Source: JABWBH01 sp964526695 (GTDB taxonomy: Bacteria > Planctomycetota > Phycisphaerae > UBA1845). Taken from it: DNA of 64,000 bases. The position numbers were made by a program, and so were the translations under genes. The stretch is taken from positions 1 through 64,000 of the forward strand of contig CAZGJA010000080.1 in assembly GCA_964526695.1 (NCBI GenBank), written 5' to 3'. Under the pieces are notes generated by a model. The model was given only the letters and a program-made list of their open reading frames with translations. It had not been told where the DNA came from and did no database searches. Positions 25,488-35,097 of the stretch are shown here, piece after piece. Each line of letters opens with the position of its first letter. Within the stretch, counting starts at the first letter, position 1.

Positions 25488-27629
25488 ATGCGGTGCTTGA
25501 ATCGTCCGATGGTCATCGCCGGGATCCGCATCGGGCATGGTGGGCGCAAAGCGGTGGGCGATGTGATCTCCTGCCGCAAACGCGGGAATGCACGGCGACT
25601 CCTGACGCTGTGGGGGTGCGCCTTGGTTGCACCCCTCGGGTCTGCTGCGAGCTTCGCGCAGGAGCTTGGCTGGACGAAAAGGCTGACGGGACCTTCCCCC
25701 GTTCACTGGTACGCGACCGCCTATGACAGCGCGCGGGACGTGGCTGTGCTCTTCGGTGGTGAGGCCGGTCTGATCTATGGGCAGACGTGGGAGTGGGATG
25801 GCAAGGCTTGGGCGCTGCGGGTGACGACCGGTCCGTCGGCGCGAGCGGGCCACGCCATGGCCTACGACAGTGCCCGAGGCGTGACCGTGATGTTCGGAGG
25901 GCCTGAGGACGACAGAAACGGCTGGAAAACGTGGGAATGGGACGGGGAGACGTGGACGGAGCGGGCGATCGCAGGCCCGTCGCAACGAAGGGGTTGCGCG
26001 CTGGCCTATGACAGCGCCCGAGGCGTGACCGTGCTCTTCGGAGGGTATGATCGGCAGGGCGACCAATCTGACACCTGGGAGTGGAACGGCGACTCTTGGA
26101 CGCGACAAGACACCGCAGGCCCGCCGCCGCGCCACGGTCACGTCATGGCCTACGATAAAGCGCGCAACGCAACAGTCTTGTATGGGGGGTTCGGGGAGCC
26201 GCACGACAGGGATACTTGGGAGTGGAATGGTCGCTACTGGAGGAAGTTTCCCGTGACGGGTCCCGGCACGCGCGACTTTGCCGCCATGGCGTTTGATCAG
26301 AAGAAGCAAGTTTGCGTCCTCTTCGGCGGCGAGGAATGGGGCCGCTTGCACGGGGACACATGGGAATGGGATGGCCGTGCCTGGACGCAGCGGACCACAA
26401 CAGGTCCCGCGGAACGTTACCGCCATGCCATGGCTTACGACGCGCGCCGCGATGTCACCATCGTTTTCGGTGGAGACGGCGTTTTTTTCGACCTGTGTGA
26501 CACCTGGACATGGGACGGGGCTTCGTGGACCTGGGCGGCGGTTACCAGGCCCCCGTCCCTGCAAGGGTCGGCCATGACTTACGACAGCGATCGCCGCGTC
26601 GTGGTTGCCTTTGGCGGACTGAGGTATAATGGGTACGAGCCATCGACATGGGAATGGGACGGCAAAGCATGGCGCATTCCGAGTACGGTCGGCCCCTCGG
26701 CAAGGTACAACCACGCGCTTGCCTATGACGCCCGCCGGCATGTCACGGTGATGTTCGGCGGCTACGATCAGCGACAGCAGAACGGCGAGACCTGGGAGTG
26801 GGACGGGGCGGTCTGGACGCAGCGGGCGGACACAGGCCCGTCACCTCGCGAATCGCTGTCGTTATGCTACGACAGCGCCAGAGGCAAGACGGTTCTGTTC
26901 GGAGGGAGTGACGGTTCCGGTGCCTTCCGAGACACATGGGAGTGGGATGGGGACGTTTGGACGCTTCGGTCCACCGCCGGACCGGCCCTGAATCTCGGCC
27001 ACGATATGGCATTCGACCATCAACGCGATGTCGCGGTGTTGCACGGCCTCGGTTCCGAATCGGGTGGATGGGCGACTTGGGAGTGGGACGGTGAATCATG
27101 GATCCTTCGATCAGATCATGGCCCGACGGCTCCCCGCGGACATGTCTTGGCTTACGATATGGCTCGTCGGGTGACGATGCTGCTGGGCGGTCCAAGGGTC
27201 AACTGGGAATGGGATGGCAATGCGTGGTTCCGTCGCGACCACTCCACTGTGTTCAGTTTGGAGGGGTCTGCGACGGCCTATGACAGCCATCGGCGCGTCG
27301 CAGTCCTGTTCGGGGGCGATGGCTCCAGCGGCCGCGAGGAGTGCGATACCTGGGAGTACCAGGCTTGCACCAACAAAGAGAGAATCAGAAAAGCAGGGTG
27401 TCCCAATCTCCGCCGACCGGATACGCTGAAGGTTCTGCTCTCCGGCGGAATTCCCGGCGACGATTTCACGGTAATCCTGGCCGACCGCGCCACGCAGTCC
27501 GGCACGCTCGATGACCGCGGGAAAGGCAAGGCTTATTTTGCAGATCGGCCGGTCGGCGACTCAGGCACAGCCACCGCCGATTGGGGCTGCCGGGCGACTT
27601 CACAGCTCGGCTACACCTGCTCGCGCTAG
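25488..27629 (+). CDS. Secreted Kelch-repeat protein, paralogue of the 1551-3623 product
   Basis: 713 residues from the ATG at 25488, which has AAGGAGGGG upstream; the GTG at 25452 lacks a site. An unusually long basic N-region (about 35 residues) precedes the hydrophobic core LLTLWGCALVAPLGSAASFA. Twelve Kelch-type repeats follow (HAMAYDSARGVTVMFGG ... TWEWDG pattern), then the shared C-terminal domain (CTNKERIRKAGC ... DRGKGKAYF ... GTATADWGC ... YTC). It has the same order of parts as the other Kelch protein and diverges from it throughout, so the duplication is old. It lies 150 bases downstream of the metalloprotease on the same strand and may be cotranscribed. Confidence 0.85.
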   Translation: MRCLNRPMVIAGIRIGHGGRKAVGDVISCRKRGNARRLLTLWGCALVAPLGSAASFAQELGWTKRLTGPSPVHWYATAYDSARDVAVLFGGEAGLIYGQTWEWDGKAWALRVTTGPSARAGHAMAYDSARGVTVMFGGPEDDRNGWKTWEWDGETWTERAIAGPSQRRGCALAYDSARGVTVLFGGYDRQGDQSDTWEWNGDSWTRQDTAGPPPRHGHVMAYDKARNATVLYGGFGEPHDRDTWEWNGRYWRKFPVTGPGTRDFAAMAFDQKKQVCVLFGGEEWGRLHGDTWEWDGRAWTQRTTTGPAERYRHAMAYDARRDVTIVFGGDGVFFDLCDTWTWDGASWTWAAVTRPPSLQGSAMTYDSDRRVVVAFGGLRYNGYEPSTWEWDGKAWRIPSTVGPSARYNHALAYDARRHVTVMFGGYDQRQQNGETWEWDGAVWTQRADTGPSPRESLSLCYDSARGKTVLFGGSDGSGAFRDTWEWDGDVWTLRSTAGPALNLGHDMAFDHQRDVAVLHGLGSESGGWATWEWDGESWILRSDHGPTAPRGHVLAYDMARRVTMLLGGPRVNWEWDGNAWFRRDHSTVFSLEGSATAYDSHRRVAVLFGGDGSSGREECDTWEYQACTNKERIRKAGCPNLRRPDTLKVLLSGGIPGDDFTVILADRATQSGTLDDRGKGKAYFADRPVGDSGTATADWGCRATSQLGYTCSR

Positions 27630-27641
27630 GGAAACTCAAGA

Positions 27642-27745
27642 ATGGCTCGAAGAACCTTGATTGCCGGCAACTGGAAATGCACAAGACGCTCGTCGAAGCG
27701 CGCGAGTTGATGACCGCGCTGAAGGCGGGGATGATCCCGCCAAGG
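27642..27745 (+). pseudogene. tpiA: Triosephosphate isomerase N-terminal fragment (tpiA remnant)
   Basis: ATG at 27642 opens MARRTLIAGNWK, the start of triosephosphate isomerase. The next bases read TGCAC where ATGCAC is expected; one A is missing, and in the next frame the sequence continues MHKTLVEARELMTALKAGM, again TpiA. After about 35 residues the homology ends and unrelated sequence begins. There is no second half anywhere nearby. It is a gene fragment, frameshifted and truncated; an intact tpiA should exist elsewhere in the genome. Confidence 0.8.
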
Positions 27746-27815
27746 ACGCGCATGGCAGCCGCGCCCGTCAAGGGAGCATTCTCCTCGAACCCGCAAGATT
27801 CCGCGTGACGAACCG

Positions 27816-29144
27816 CTAGGGTGCGTCTGCGGTACTCGCACCGGCGACCTCAGCAGCGTCGCCCTCCACCCCGGGAGCGGAAACAGGCTCAGCGCTGCTC
27901 GCCTTGCGCGCGGGTCGGTCCGAAGGCTTGCAGAAGCGAAGCGGCGAGCCGTTCCCGGCCGGGTCCACCTGAACGGTCCATGAGCCGGTCAGCACCTTGC
28001 GGAGCGTCCGCCCGACGACCTCCCCGCGCCAGCCCGAAAGCAGGTCCGGAACCGGCGCCAGCGAATCCAACCGTCCGTCCACGAACGGTTCCACCAGGTC
28101 GGCGATGCCCTGTTTCGTCGCCAGCAGACCGTACGCAATGTCCAGCCTTGCGGCCTCGCTGCGCAGTACCGAAGTCAAAAGCGGCATGAGCACGGCGTCC
28201 AGCGGATGCTCCGCCCGCACGGTGCGGTGCGCCGATTTCGGCGCGGGCGGCTTCTCCGCGGAACGCACGAGCACGGCGCACAGGTCGTTGATGTGGTCTT
28301 TGCGGAGGTTCAGCCCGCGCAGCGAACGAACCTGCTCCGGCTTCGACCACCCGTGCTTGGCGATCTCGACGAGCAGATGGTCCTTCAGCACCGCGCGGGC
28401 CGGCCGGTTCAAGCGATCCGCAAGCTGCTCGCGCCACTGCATCAGGTCCAGCGCCGCCACCAGCGCCGAGCCGTGCAGCGAACCCGTGCCTTTCACCCGC
28501 GCAAGCTGTGCCTCCGGCGGACGCTGGTACAGCTCGATCCGCTCGAACGCGGCGAACTCCTCCCGCGCCCACTCCATCCGCCCCAGCTTTTTGAGCCGCG
28601 CCGTCAGCTTGTCGTGCAGCGGCAGCAGGTAGGCCACGTCCTCATTGGCGTACAGAAGCTGGTCCTCGCTGAGCGGGCGCTTGCGCCAGTCCGTCAGCGT
28701 CTGGGATTTGTGCAGCTTGATGTGGAGCTTCTGCTGCACCAGCTTCGACAGGCTCATCGGGTAATTCGACGTCACCAGCCCCGCGGCGATCTGCACGTCG
28801 AAGATGTTGCGCGGCGGCTGATTCACCGCGTGAACGCACAGCGCCAGGTCTTCCTGCCCCGCGTGCAGCACCGTCTCGATCTGCGGGTCGCTGACCAGCT
28901 CCCACAGCGGCGTGAGGTCCGGCGTTTCCTGGGAGTCGATGAGAAAGACCCCGTCGGTCGCGGCCACCTGCACCAGGCACAGCTCCGGCTCGTACACGTC
29001 CTCCATGACGAACTCGGTGTCCAATCCGAAGCGGCGGGTCTCGCGGATGTGGGCGCAGAGGCGGTGCAGGTCGCGGGGGCGGGTGATCATCGTCGCGGAT
29101 CGCTCCGAGCTGGTCGTCACGGTTCCATCCCTGGGGCGGCTCAT
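27816..29144 (-). CDS. rnd: Ribonuclease D
   Basis: 442 residues from ATG 29144 (AGGA eight bases upstream); ATG 29090 is an alternative that removes 18 poorly conserved residues. RNase D is a 3'-5' exonuclease acting on tRNA precursors and other structured RNAs. The DEDDy exonuclease fold holds FGLDTEFV (Exo I, Asp and Glu), IFDVQIAAGL (Exo II) and YANEDVAYLLPL (Exo III, Tyr and Asp). HRDC domains follow: QLARVKGTGSLHGSALVAAL and later KHGWSKPEQVRSLRG. The last 60 residues (ASSAEPVSAPGVEGDAAEVAG) are a low-complexity acidic tail. It is antisense to nothing else real in this stretch. Confidence 0.9.
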   Translation of the reverse strand: MSRPRDGTVTTSSERSATMITRPRDLHRLCAHIRETRRFGLDTEFVMEDVYEPELCLVQVAATDGVFLIDSQETPDLTPLWELVSDPQIETVLHAGQEDLALCVHAVNQPPRNIFDVQIAAGLVTSNYPMSLSKLVQQKLHIKLHKSQTLTDWRKRPLSEDQLLYANEDVAYLLPLHDKLTARLKKLGRMEWAREEFAAFERIELYQRPPEAQLARVKGTGSLHGSALVAALDLMQWREQLADRLNRPARAVLKDHLLVEIAKHGWSKPEQVRSLRGLNLRKDHINDLCAVLVRSAEKPPAPKSAHRTVRAEHPLDAVLMPLLTSVLRSEAARLDIAYGLLATKQGIADLVEPFVDGRLDSLAPVPDLLSGWRGEVVGRTLRKVLTGSWTVQVDPAGNGSPLRFCKPSDRPARKASSAEPVSAPGVEGDAAEVAGASTADAP

Positions 29145-29634
29145 CTCTCCCATCCTGGGGCGATGTCGGCATCCACCCGCGCCACACAAAAGTCCGGCGG
29201 GGCAGGCATGAAACCATACCAGACGAGCCGCAGGAGGCAAGCCGGAGGGCGCGCGTCATCGCTCGCCGCGCGCGGGCGTGACCAGATTCTCAGGACAGGC
29301 TTTCTGTCCGGCCCGGCCCGGGGGCTGGGTCCAGCGTCGATCCGCCTCCTGGCCGATGCGCTGGAGCGGATGGAAGGTCACCGGGACAGGCATTTCCGGC
29401 TCAAGGGGGCGCTGCAGGTGGCCGCACTCGAATCGCCGCGCAATGCGCCGCAGGAGACGAGCCGGCTTGACGAAGGGCTAGGGCCGATGGGTGCAGGAGT
29501 CCACTGTGGTCGACCGATGGTTGCGACAGGCTTGCAGTTGCCCTTCACCCTCAGCGTCTGCAGTCGAGCGCCGGAGCTGACATCCTGCAGGATCGCCGCG
29601 GAAGGGAGGGCGCCCCTTTCCCTGCGAGGCGCCC
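29145..29634. other. Intergenic region, nothing recognised
   Basis: Lies between the starts of rnd (left, leftward) and the end of gspE. I see no gene, terminator or promoter that I can defend. The plus-strand frame is open but its composition is that of antisense or random high-GC sequence. Confidence 0.35.
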
Positions 29635-31320
29635 CTACAGCACCGCCTGCGTCACGCGGACGATTTCATCGATGGTGGTGGTGCCGAGGCGCACCTTGTT
29701 CCAGCCGTCCTCGCGCATGAGCTGCAAACCATACTTCTTGCGCGCCAAGTCCTGCATCTGCCCGGCGCTCTTGCGATTGACGATCATCTCGCGCATGTCG
29801 TCATTGATCATGAGCAACTCAAAGATGCCCAGTCGCCCGCGATAACCCGTATGCCGGCAGTCGCGGCAGCCGACGGCGCGATAAACCTTGTCGCCCTTCT
29901 CGTATTTGAAGTCGCCGGGAATGTCGATGGCCTCGGGCTTGTATTCCTCTTTGCAGTCCTTGCAGAGTTGCCTCACCAGTCGCTGGGCGAGCACACCGCT
30001 GATCGAGCTGGACACCAGGAACGGCTCCACGCCCATATCCAACAGTCGCGTATTGGCCGTCGTCGTGTCATTGGTGTGCAGCGTGGAGAACACAAGGTGG
30101 CCCGTCAGCGACGCATTGATCGCCACTTCGGCCGTCTCCAGGTCTCGAATTTCGCCGACGAGAATCACGTCCGGGTCGTGACGCAGGAAGGAGCGAAGCC
30201 CCGCGGCGAACGTCAGCCCGATGCGCGCCTTGGTCTGCACCTGCTGGATGCCGTCGATGTAATACTCGATCGGGTCCTCGACGGTGAGAATCTTGATCGT
30301 GTCGTTCTTGATCGTGTTCAGCGCCGAGTACAGCGTGGTCGTCTTACCGGAACCCGTCGGGCCGGTGACGAGGATGATGCCGTAGGGCTGGGCGATGAGC
30401 TTGTTCATGCCCTCCAGCGCCGGGTCGATCATGCCCAGCTCGGTCAGCGACAGCAGCGCCGAGGCCTTGTCGAGGATACGCATGACCACGGCTTCGCCGA
30501 AGGCCGCGGGGATGATGCTGACGCGCAGGTCGATGTCGCGGTTCTGAGCCCGGATCTTAAAGCCGCCGTCCTGCGGCAGGCGTTTTTCGGCGATGTTGAG
30601 GTTCGAGAGAATCTTAATGCGGCTGACGATGGCGTTCTGGAAGCGGCGGATTTCCGGCGGGCAGTTGGTCGTGTGCAGCACGCCGTCGATGCGGTAGCGG
30701 ATCTTCAGGTCGTGCTCATAAGGCTCGATGTGCACGTCGCTCGCCCGGTCGCGGATGGCCTCGACGAGGATCTCGTTGACCAGCTTGACGACGGTGGCTT
30801 CCTGCGCCTCTTCGATGAGGTCTGCGTCGGTGGACTCGCGCTCGGAGATGATCTGAAGCCCGCCGCTGCCGATCTCCTTGACCAGTTCCTCGACGGTGTG
30901 ACCGCCCACGCCGAAGTGCTTCTTGATGATCCGCCCGATGTCCTCCTCCGTGGCCAGCACCGTCTCGATCTTCGCCCCCGTCAACATACGAAGCTCGTCG
31001 AACGCGTACAGGTCGAACGGGTTAGAAGTCGCCACCTTGATCGTGCCGTTGTTGCGCGCGATGGGGACGAGGTGGTAGCGGTGGACGGCCTTGGTGGGGA
31101 AGTCCAGCATCAGCTTCTCGTCGAGGTTGACCTGGCTGAGATCGACGACGGGGATGGAGAGCGACTCGCCGTAGATTTCGAGATAATCACGCTCGCGGAT
31201 GTAGCCCAGCCGGACGAGGCACTTTTCCAGCCGCTCGGAGCCGCGGCGGGCGGCCTTGGCTTTTTCGAGCTGCTCCGGCGTGATCTTTTTTCGCGTCAGT
31301 AGTGTTTCAGCAACGCTCAC
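29635..31320 (-). CDS. Type II secretion / type IV pilus assembly ATPase (GspE/PilB)
   Basis: 561 residues from a GTG at 31320 with AAGGA at good spacing. These hexameric ATPases power pilin or pseudopilin assembly at the inner membrane. N-terminal T2SSE_N domain (residues 1-140: KITPEQLEKAKAARRGS, LGYIRERDYLEIYGESLSIP), then the ATPase: ASDVHIEPYE, KRLPQDGGF, Walker A GPTGSGKTT (320-328), Asp box VEDPIEYY, Walker B DVILVGEIRDLETAE and His box TGHLVFSTLHTND. The C-terminal zinc site has four Cys (CKDCKEEY ... CRDCRHTGYRGR). All catalytic residues are intact, in contrast to the GspE-like protein at 43362-45029. No pilin, GspF or GspD gene is near. Confidence 0.93.
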   Translation of the reverse strand: MSVAETLLTRKKITPEQLEKAKAARRGSERLEKCLVRLGYIRERDYLEIYGESLSIPVVDLSQVNLDEKLMLDFPTKAVHRYHLVPIARNNGTIKVATSNPFDLYAFDELRMLTGAKIETVLATEEDIGRIIKKHFGVGGHTVEELVKEIGSGGLQIISERESTDADLIEEAQEATVVKLVNEILVEAIRDRASDVHIEPYEHDLKIRYRIDGVLHTTNCPPEIRRFQNAIVSRIKILSNLNIAEKRLPQDGGFKIRAQNRDIDLRVSIIPAAFGEAVVMRILDKASALLSLTELGMIDPALEGMNKLIAQPYGIILVTGPTGSGKTTTLYSALNTIKNDTIKILTVEDPIEYYIDGIQQVQTKARIGLTFAAGLRSFLRHDPDVILVGEIRDLETAEVAINASLTGHLVFSTLHTNDTTTANTRLLDMGVEPFLVSSSISGVLAQRLVRQLCKDCKEEYKPEAIDIPGDFKYEKGDKVYRAVGCRDCRHTGYRGRLGIFELLMINDDMREMIVNRKSAGQMQDLARKKYGLQLMREDGWNKVRLGTTTIDEIVRVTQAVL

Positions 31321-31897
31321 GGCCGATTCCTTTGAAGATTCCCGTACCACCTGTCTGCAGCCCGCAACCCGCAACCCGCAGCCCCGGCGGCCCCGCCTGA
31401 CCGCCTGCCGATGCACCGGGGCTTGGCTTGCGAGGCCCCGGTCCGCACCCATGAGCCTTGCCCGTATTCACAGCCCCTGCCCGTATCGACAGGCCCGAGC
31501 CGCATCCGCCGAATAGACGGACCACGGGCGCGGTTGTTCGCTCCACCCCTTATACCGATTTCGGCATCGCCGGGTGCGTCCGCCCGCTGGCGGGCCGATC
31601 CCTTTTCGCGGCTTGCTGCCTCCCCTTCGGGGCCAGCAATCCCCTCCCAAAGCGCAGAATCGGCCCGTGGGGGCAGGGAGGCGGTGCTTTGAGCCTTGAC
31701 AGGGCTTCGGTTGCGAGGCGTCTTGCCCCTCCCCCTGCCCCGACGGCACCCAGCGAGAAGGCACAGGTGCAACCCCTCAGGCCAGCGTTGTGCCGTTGTG
31801 CGTCTCAGGGGAAGCGACGATCATCCCCGCTTGGCGTCTGTTGAGCGCGCGGCGGACGGGGCGGGTCTCGACGCCGCCGCGGGATGGGAGATGGTCA
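31321..31897. other. Intergenic region between gspE and the PEGA lipoprotein
   Basis: 577 bases without a supported gene. A short tandem GCAACCC/GCAGCCC run lies near 31355-31385. The last 20 bases hold the ribosome binding site of the next gene. No promoter pair is convincing. Confidence 0.35.
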
Positions 31898-32338
31898 ATG
31901 CGTCGAACCGTTCGATTCTGGCAAGGTCTCGCCTGCGCCGCCGCGATGGCCGGCGCGCTGCCGCTGGGCGGGTGCGTGCGGCGCACGATGACGATCACCA
32001 CCGAGCCGCAGGGAGCGCTGGTGTACCTCAACGATCAGGAGGTCGGGCGCTCCAACGTCACGGTGGACTTCACGTGGTACGGCGACTACGACGTGGTCCT
32101 CCGTAAGGAAGGGCACAAGACCCTCGCCACGCACTGGAAGCTCGACGCCCCGTGGCACCAGCACGCGCCGTTCGACTTCTTCACGGAGATTCTCTGGCCC
32201 GGGAAGATCGTGGACGCCCGGACGCAGCACTTCGTCCTCGAGCCGGAGGAACTGCCCACCGCCCCGGACCTCCAGTCGCGCGCCTTCGAGATGCGCACGC
32301 AGACGCTGGGGCTGGATCGGGCCGAGAGCGAGCCTTGA
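31898..32338 (+). CDS. PEGA-domain lipoprotein
   Basis: 146 residues; GGGAG eight bases before the ATG. Signal peptide with lipobox LPLGGC. The first 70 mature residues are a PEGA domain (MTITTEPQGALVYLNDQEVG, then TVDFTWYGDYDVVLRKEGHK), a small beta-sandwich found in surface and periplasmic proteins. The remainder (WHQHAPFDFFTEILWPGKIV) is specific to a family of planctomycete lipoproteins, often annotated only as PEGA proteins. Function unknown; a cell-envelope binding role is likely. Confidence 0.82.
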   Translation: MRRTVRFWQGLACAAAMAGALPLGGCVRRTMTITTEPQGALVYLNDQEVGRSNVTVDFTWYGDYDVVLRKEGHKTLATHWKLDAPWHQHAPFDFFTEILWPGKIVDARTQHFVLEPEELPTAPDLQSRAFEMRTQTLGLDRAESEP

Positions 32339-32402
32339 CAACCGGCGCGACTCCTTTTTTCAGAAGGTGCTCTGAAAGGCGCCCACGGTTTGAGGCACAA
32401 CC

Positions 32403-34805
32403 CTAACGCGACGCGGTTCGCGCGGATGCGTCCGCGGACTGATCGCCCTTGGATCCCGGCAGCGGCGCCGCATCCGCGCGCGACGGCCCGGCGCGCTGCA
32501 GAGCGCCCTGCACCACCGACGGCGTCAGCAGCGTCGGCAGCAGTTCAGGGCTTTTCGGCTTGTCCGCCGCGTAAACTAAGCACATGGGCACGGAGGGCCG
32601 GCCATACTGCTTAAGCTCCTTCTCGATGTCCGCGTCGGTGTTCGAGTAGTCGGCGTGGATGGCGACGACCTTGAGCGCATTGATGAGCTGCACCGTTGAG
32701 TCCACTTCGATCGCCAGCGCCTTGTTCGTCTTGCAGGTGGCGCACCATGTGGCCGTGTAATCCACGAGCACGGTGTGGCCCTGCGATGCCAGCTCCTCCG
32801 CCAACCCCTTGCGGTAGTCGATCCAGTGCAGCGGGTGATTGTAGAGGTAGGCGAAGCTGAACCACCCGCCGATGAGGGCCACCGCCGCCGCCGCGACCCA
32901 GTTGCGAAGCTGTTTGCCCATCGACCAGCCGTGACCGATCTTCCCGATGATCCAGCATCCCAGCGCCAAAAACGTAAGGAACGAAACCGTCTGCACCACG
33001 CCCGGTCCGCCGAGCTGCGCCGCGACCGTCATCAGCAGCCACACCGCCGTCCCCACCAGCAGGAAGCCCATGAACTGCTTGAACGTGATCATCCAGTTGC
33101 CCGGGCGCGGCAGGAACTTCATCCATCCGGGATTGGCGGACAGCAGGAAGTACGGCAGCGCCATGCCCATTCCCGCGGCGGTGAACACGGCGAACGCCAC
33201 GACCTTCGGCTGCGTGCTCGCCCAGGACAGCGCCCCCGCCAGCAGCGGCGCGGTGCAGGCCGTGCCCAGCAGCGTGGCGAGCAGCCCCTTCATGAACGCC
33301 CCGCCGTACCCTTCCTTCTCCGTCGCCTCGCCCGCCACCTGCGCGGCGAACCCCGGCAGGTTCATTTCCCACACGCCGAACAGACTCAACCCGAACACGA
33401 ACATGGTCGCCGTCAGACCGATCACCACGCCGGGGTTCTGCAGCGGCGGCGTCCAGAACAGCGTCACGCACGCGAACACCCAGAACCACACCATGATGCC
33501 CGCGCAGAACGAAAGCCCGAGCCGGAAGACCCGCCCGCGATCCTCGCCGGACTGCTGAACGAAGCTGAGAATCTTGATCGAGATCACCGGCAGCACGCAC
33601 GGCATCACGTTGAGGATCAGGCCGCCCAGAAGACCGAAGAGGAGGTAAAGCAGGATGCCCCCGCCGGTATCGGCAACCGCGACATTCGCCCCCGCCTCGT
33701 TCTTCACCGTCGTCGGGGCGGCAATCGGGCCGCTCGTTTCGGTCGGGGCGGCGACCGGACCACTCGCATCAGCCGCACCGGCGGGCTTTTCCGCTGCAGT
33801 GGGGGGGGGAGGCTCAGCGCCGGCTGGCGGGGTCGGCGCCGCTGCACCGCCTGCCGAGCTCCACGAAAACGCCAGCGTCTGCGGCGCGTAGCACTGCCCA
33901 TTGTCCGTGCAGGCCTGAAACGTGAACAAGCCCGCGATCGTGACCGTGCCCTTGGGCGGATCGTCGCGCACGACGCAGGGGATTTTGATCGTGATCGTGC
34001 CCGAGAACTCGCTGACCTTGCCCAGTCCTTCCACTTCCTTCTCGTGCGCGGGCGGGAACTTCGGCGCGCCGAACTTGATCCCTTCCGTCGCATCCATCGT
34101 CACCTCGGCGGCGATCAGCCCCGGCTGCGACGGCTTGTCCGATTGAATGTGATGCTCAGGCTTGATCTGGGCTTCGATCAGCAGGTCGAACGTCTTGCCG
34201 GGCGTCGGGTCCAGCGGCGGCGCGGTGACTTTAAGCGCAACGTACTCGCTCTTCGCCGCGGGCATGGCCGACGTCGCCTGCTTAAACACGTCCGCATTGT
34301 CGGCGACCGGCGCGGACCCGGCCGCGGCGATGGGCAGCTCAAGCCGCAGCGACTTGTCCTCCGGGATGCAGGATTCCTTGCACACCAGCCATCGCAGATC
34401 GACCTGCACCTTGAACTTGTCGCCGGTCAAAGTGGGCGGCGGCGTGATCGTCGTCAGCAGGACGGGCTTGCCTTCCAGGATGAAGGTCACGAGCTGCTGG
34501 CCGCCGAGGTCGGTGACGTGCTTTTTCGGCACGGGGAAGCGCAGCGGCCCCGCCGTCGATCCCTCGGGCAGCGTCCACTTGGCGCTCGGCGACATGCCGC
34601 TGTCGCCGGGGTTGCTCCAGTAAACGTGCCAGCCCGATTCAACCTCCATCCGGATGGCGACGTCGAACGGTTGCCCCGGCACAACCTGCTTGACGGACGC
34701 GAAGGCGGAAGGCTTGACCTTCGGCGGTCCGCCCCCGAAGGGCTGGGCGTGGACGGTTGTGCCGATGCACAACAAGGCTCCCAGTGCGATGGCGACTCTT
34801 CTCAT
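32403..34805 (-). CDS. dsbD: Thiol:disulfide interchange protein DsbD-like
   Basis: 800 residues. DsbD passes electrons from cytoplasmic thioredoxin across the membrane to periplasmic thiol proteins. After the signal peptide (VAIALGALLCIGTTVHA) come a periplasmic DsbC-like part (GWHVYWSNPGDSGM) and a second beta domain (IPCVVRDDPPKG, FQACTDNGQCYAPQ). Next is the eight-helix membrane domain with its redox cysteines (LNVMPCVLPVISIKILSF, LLGTACTAPLLAGAL), and finally a thioredoxin-like domain with WCATC near residues 687-691. It is longer than E. coli DsbD (565) because the periplasmic part is larger. A run of nine C on the coding strand lies in a Pro-rich linker (33802-33810). SD (GGAG) is very close to the ATG at 34805, so a start slightly upstream is possible. 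Confidence 0.9.
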   Translation of the reverse strand: MRRVAIALGALLCIGTTVHAQPFGGGPPKVKPSAFASVKQVVPGQPFDVAIRMEVESGWHVYWSNPGDSGMSPSAKWTLPEGSTAGPLRFPVPKKHVTDLGGQQLVTFILEGKPVLLTTITPPPTLTGDKFKVQVDLRWLVCKESCIPEDKSLRLELPIAAAGSAPVADNADVFKQATSAMPAAKSEYVALKVTAPPLDPTPGKTFDLLIEAQIKPEHHIQSDKPSQPGLIAAEVTMDATEGIKFGAPKFPPAHEKEVEGLGKVSEFSGTITIKIPCVVRDDPPKGTVTIAGLFTFQACTDNGQCYAPQTLAFSWSSAGGAAAPTPPAGAEPPPPTAAEKPAGAADASGPVAAPTETSGPIAAPTTVKNEAGANVAVADTGGGILLYLLFGLLGGLILNVMPCVLPVISIKILSFVQQSGEDRGRVFRLGLSFCAGIMVWFWVFACVTLFWTPPLQNPGVVIGLTATMFVFGLSLFGVWEMNLPGFAAQVAGEATEKEGYGGAFMKGLLATLLGTACTAPLLAGALSWASTQPKVVAFAVFTAAGMGMALPYFLLSANPGWMKFLPRPGNWMITFKQFMGFLLVGTAVWLLMTVAAQLGGPGVVQTVSFLTFLALGCWIIGKIGHGWSMGKQLRNWVAAAAVALIGGWFSFAYLYNHPLHWIDYRKGLAEELASQGHTVLVDYTATWCATCKTNKALAIEVDSTVQLINALKVVAIHADYSNTDADIEKELKQYGRPSVPMCLVYAADKPKSPELLPTLLTPSVVQGALQRAGPSRADAAPLPGSKGDQSADASARTASR

Positions 34806-34935
34806 TCTCCAGACGCTCCTGATTTCAGATCGAATCTCGCAAGCGTCGCCGACTCCGGTCCGCTTGACACCCCGATTGTAAGACGAACGCCCGCCCCACG
34901 CCCGTTCAGTGCCTGCGACTGGACGGAACCGAGCC

Positions 34936-35036
34936 GGGTGGCACGGCAGGGTGGCACGGTCTGGCGTACTCGCCAGGCGGTGGCGACTACGCAAAACGTG
35001 CATGATCGACCGCCACACGGGTCCGCTGCTCCGGAG
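34936..35036 (+). repeat. Dispersed two-hairpin element
   Basis: First hairpin CACGGTCTGGCG-TACT-CGCCAGGCGGTG, a 33-base spacer, then the second hairpin starting CACACGGGTCCGCTGCT; its right arm has diverged. A short extra GGGTGGCACGG precedes it. The element lies upstream of dsbD. Confidence 0.75.
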
Positions 35037-35069
35037 CAGATTCCTGATTCCATTCAAACCTTAAAACTC

Positions 35070-35097
35070 TTGACAGTCCCGTACACATTCTTATACT
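35070..35097 (+). promoter_or_regulatory. Strong promoter with no obvious gene immediately downstream
   Basis: TTGACA (35070-35075), 16-base spacer, TATACT (35092-35097), in a locally AT-rich patch. Transcription would run right toward rny, whose start is 630 bases away. Confidence 0.65.

Noticed and set aside
31413..31700. Several overlapping short frames on both strands between gspE and the PEGA gene
   Set aside because: None has a ribosome binding site or protein-like sequence; all are rich in Arg, Pro and Ser as expected by chance at this GC content.
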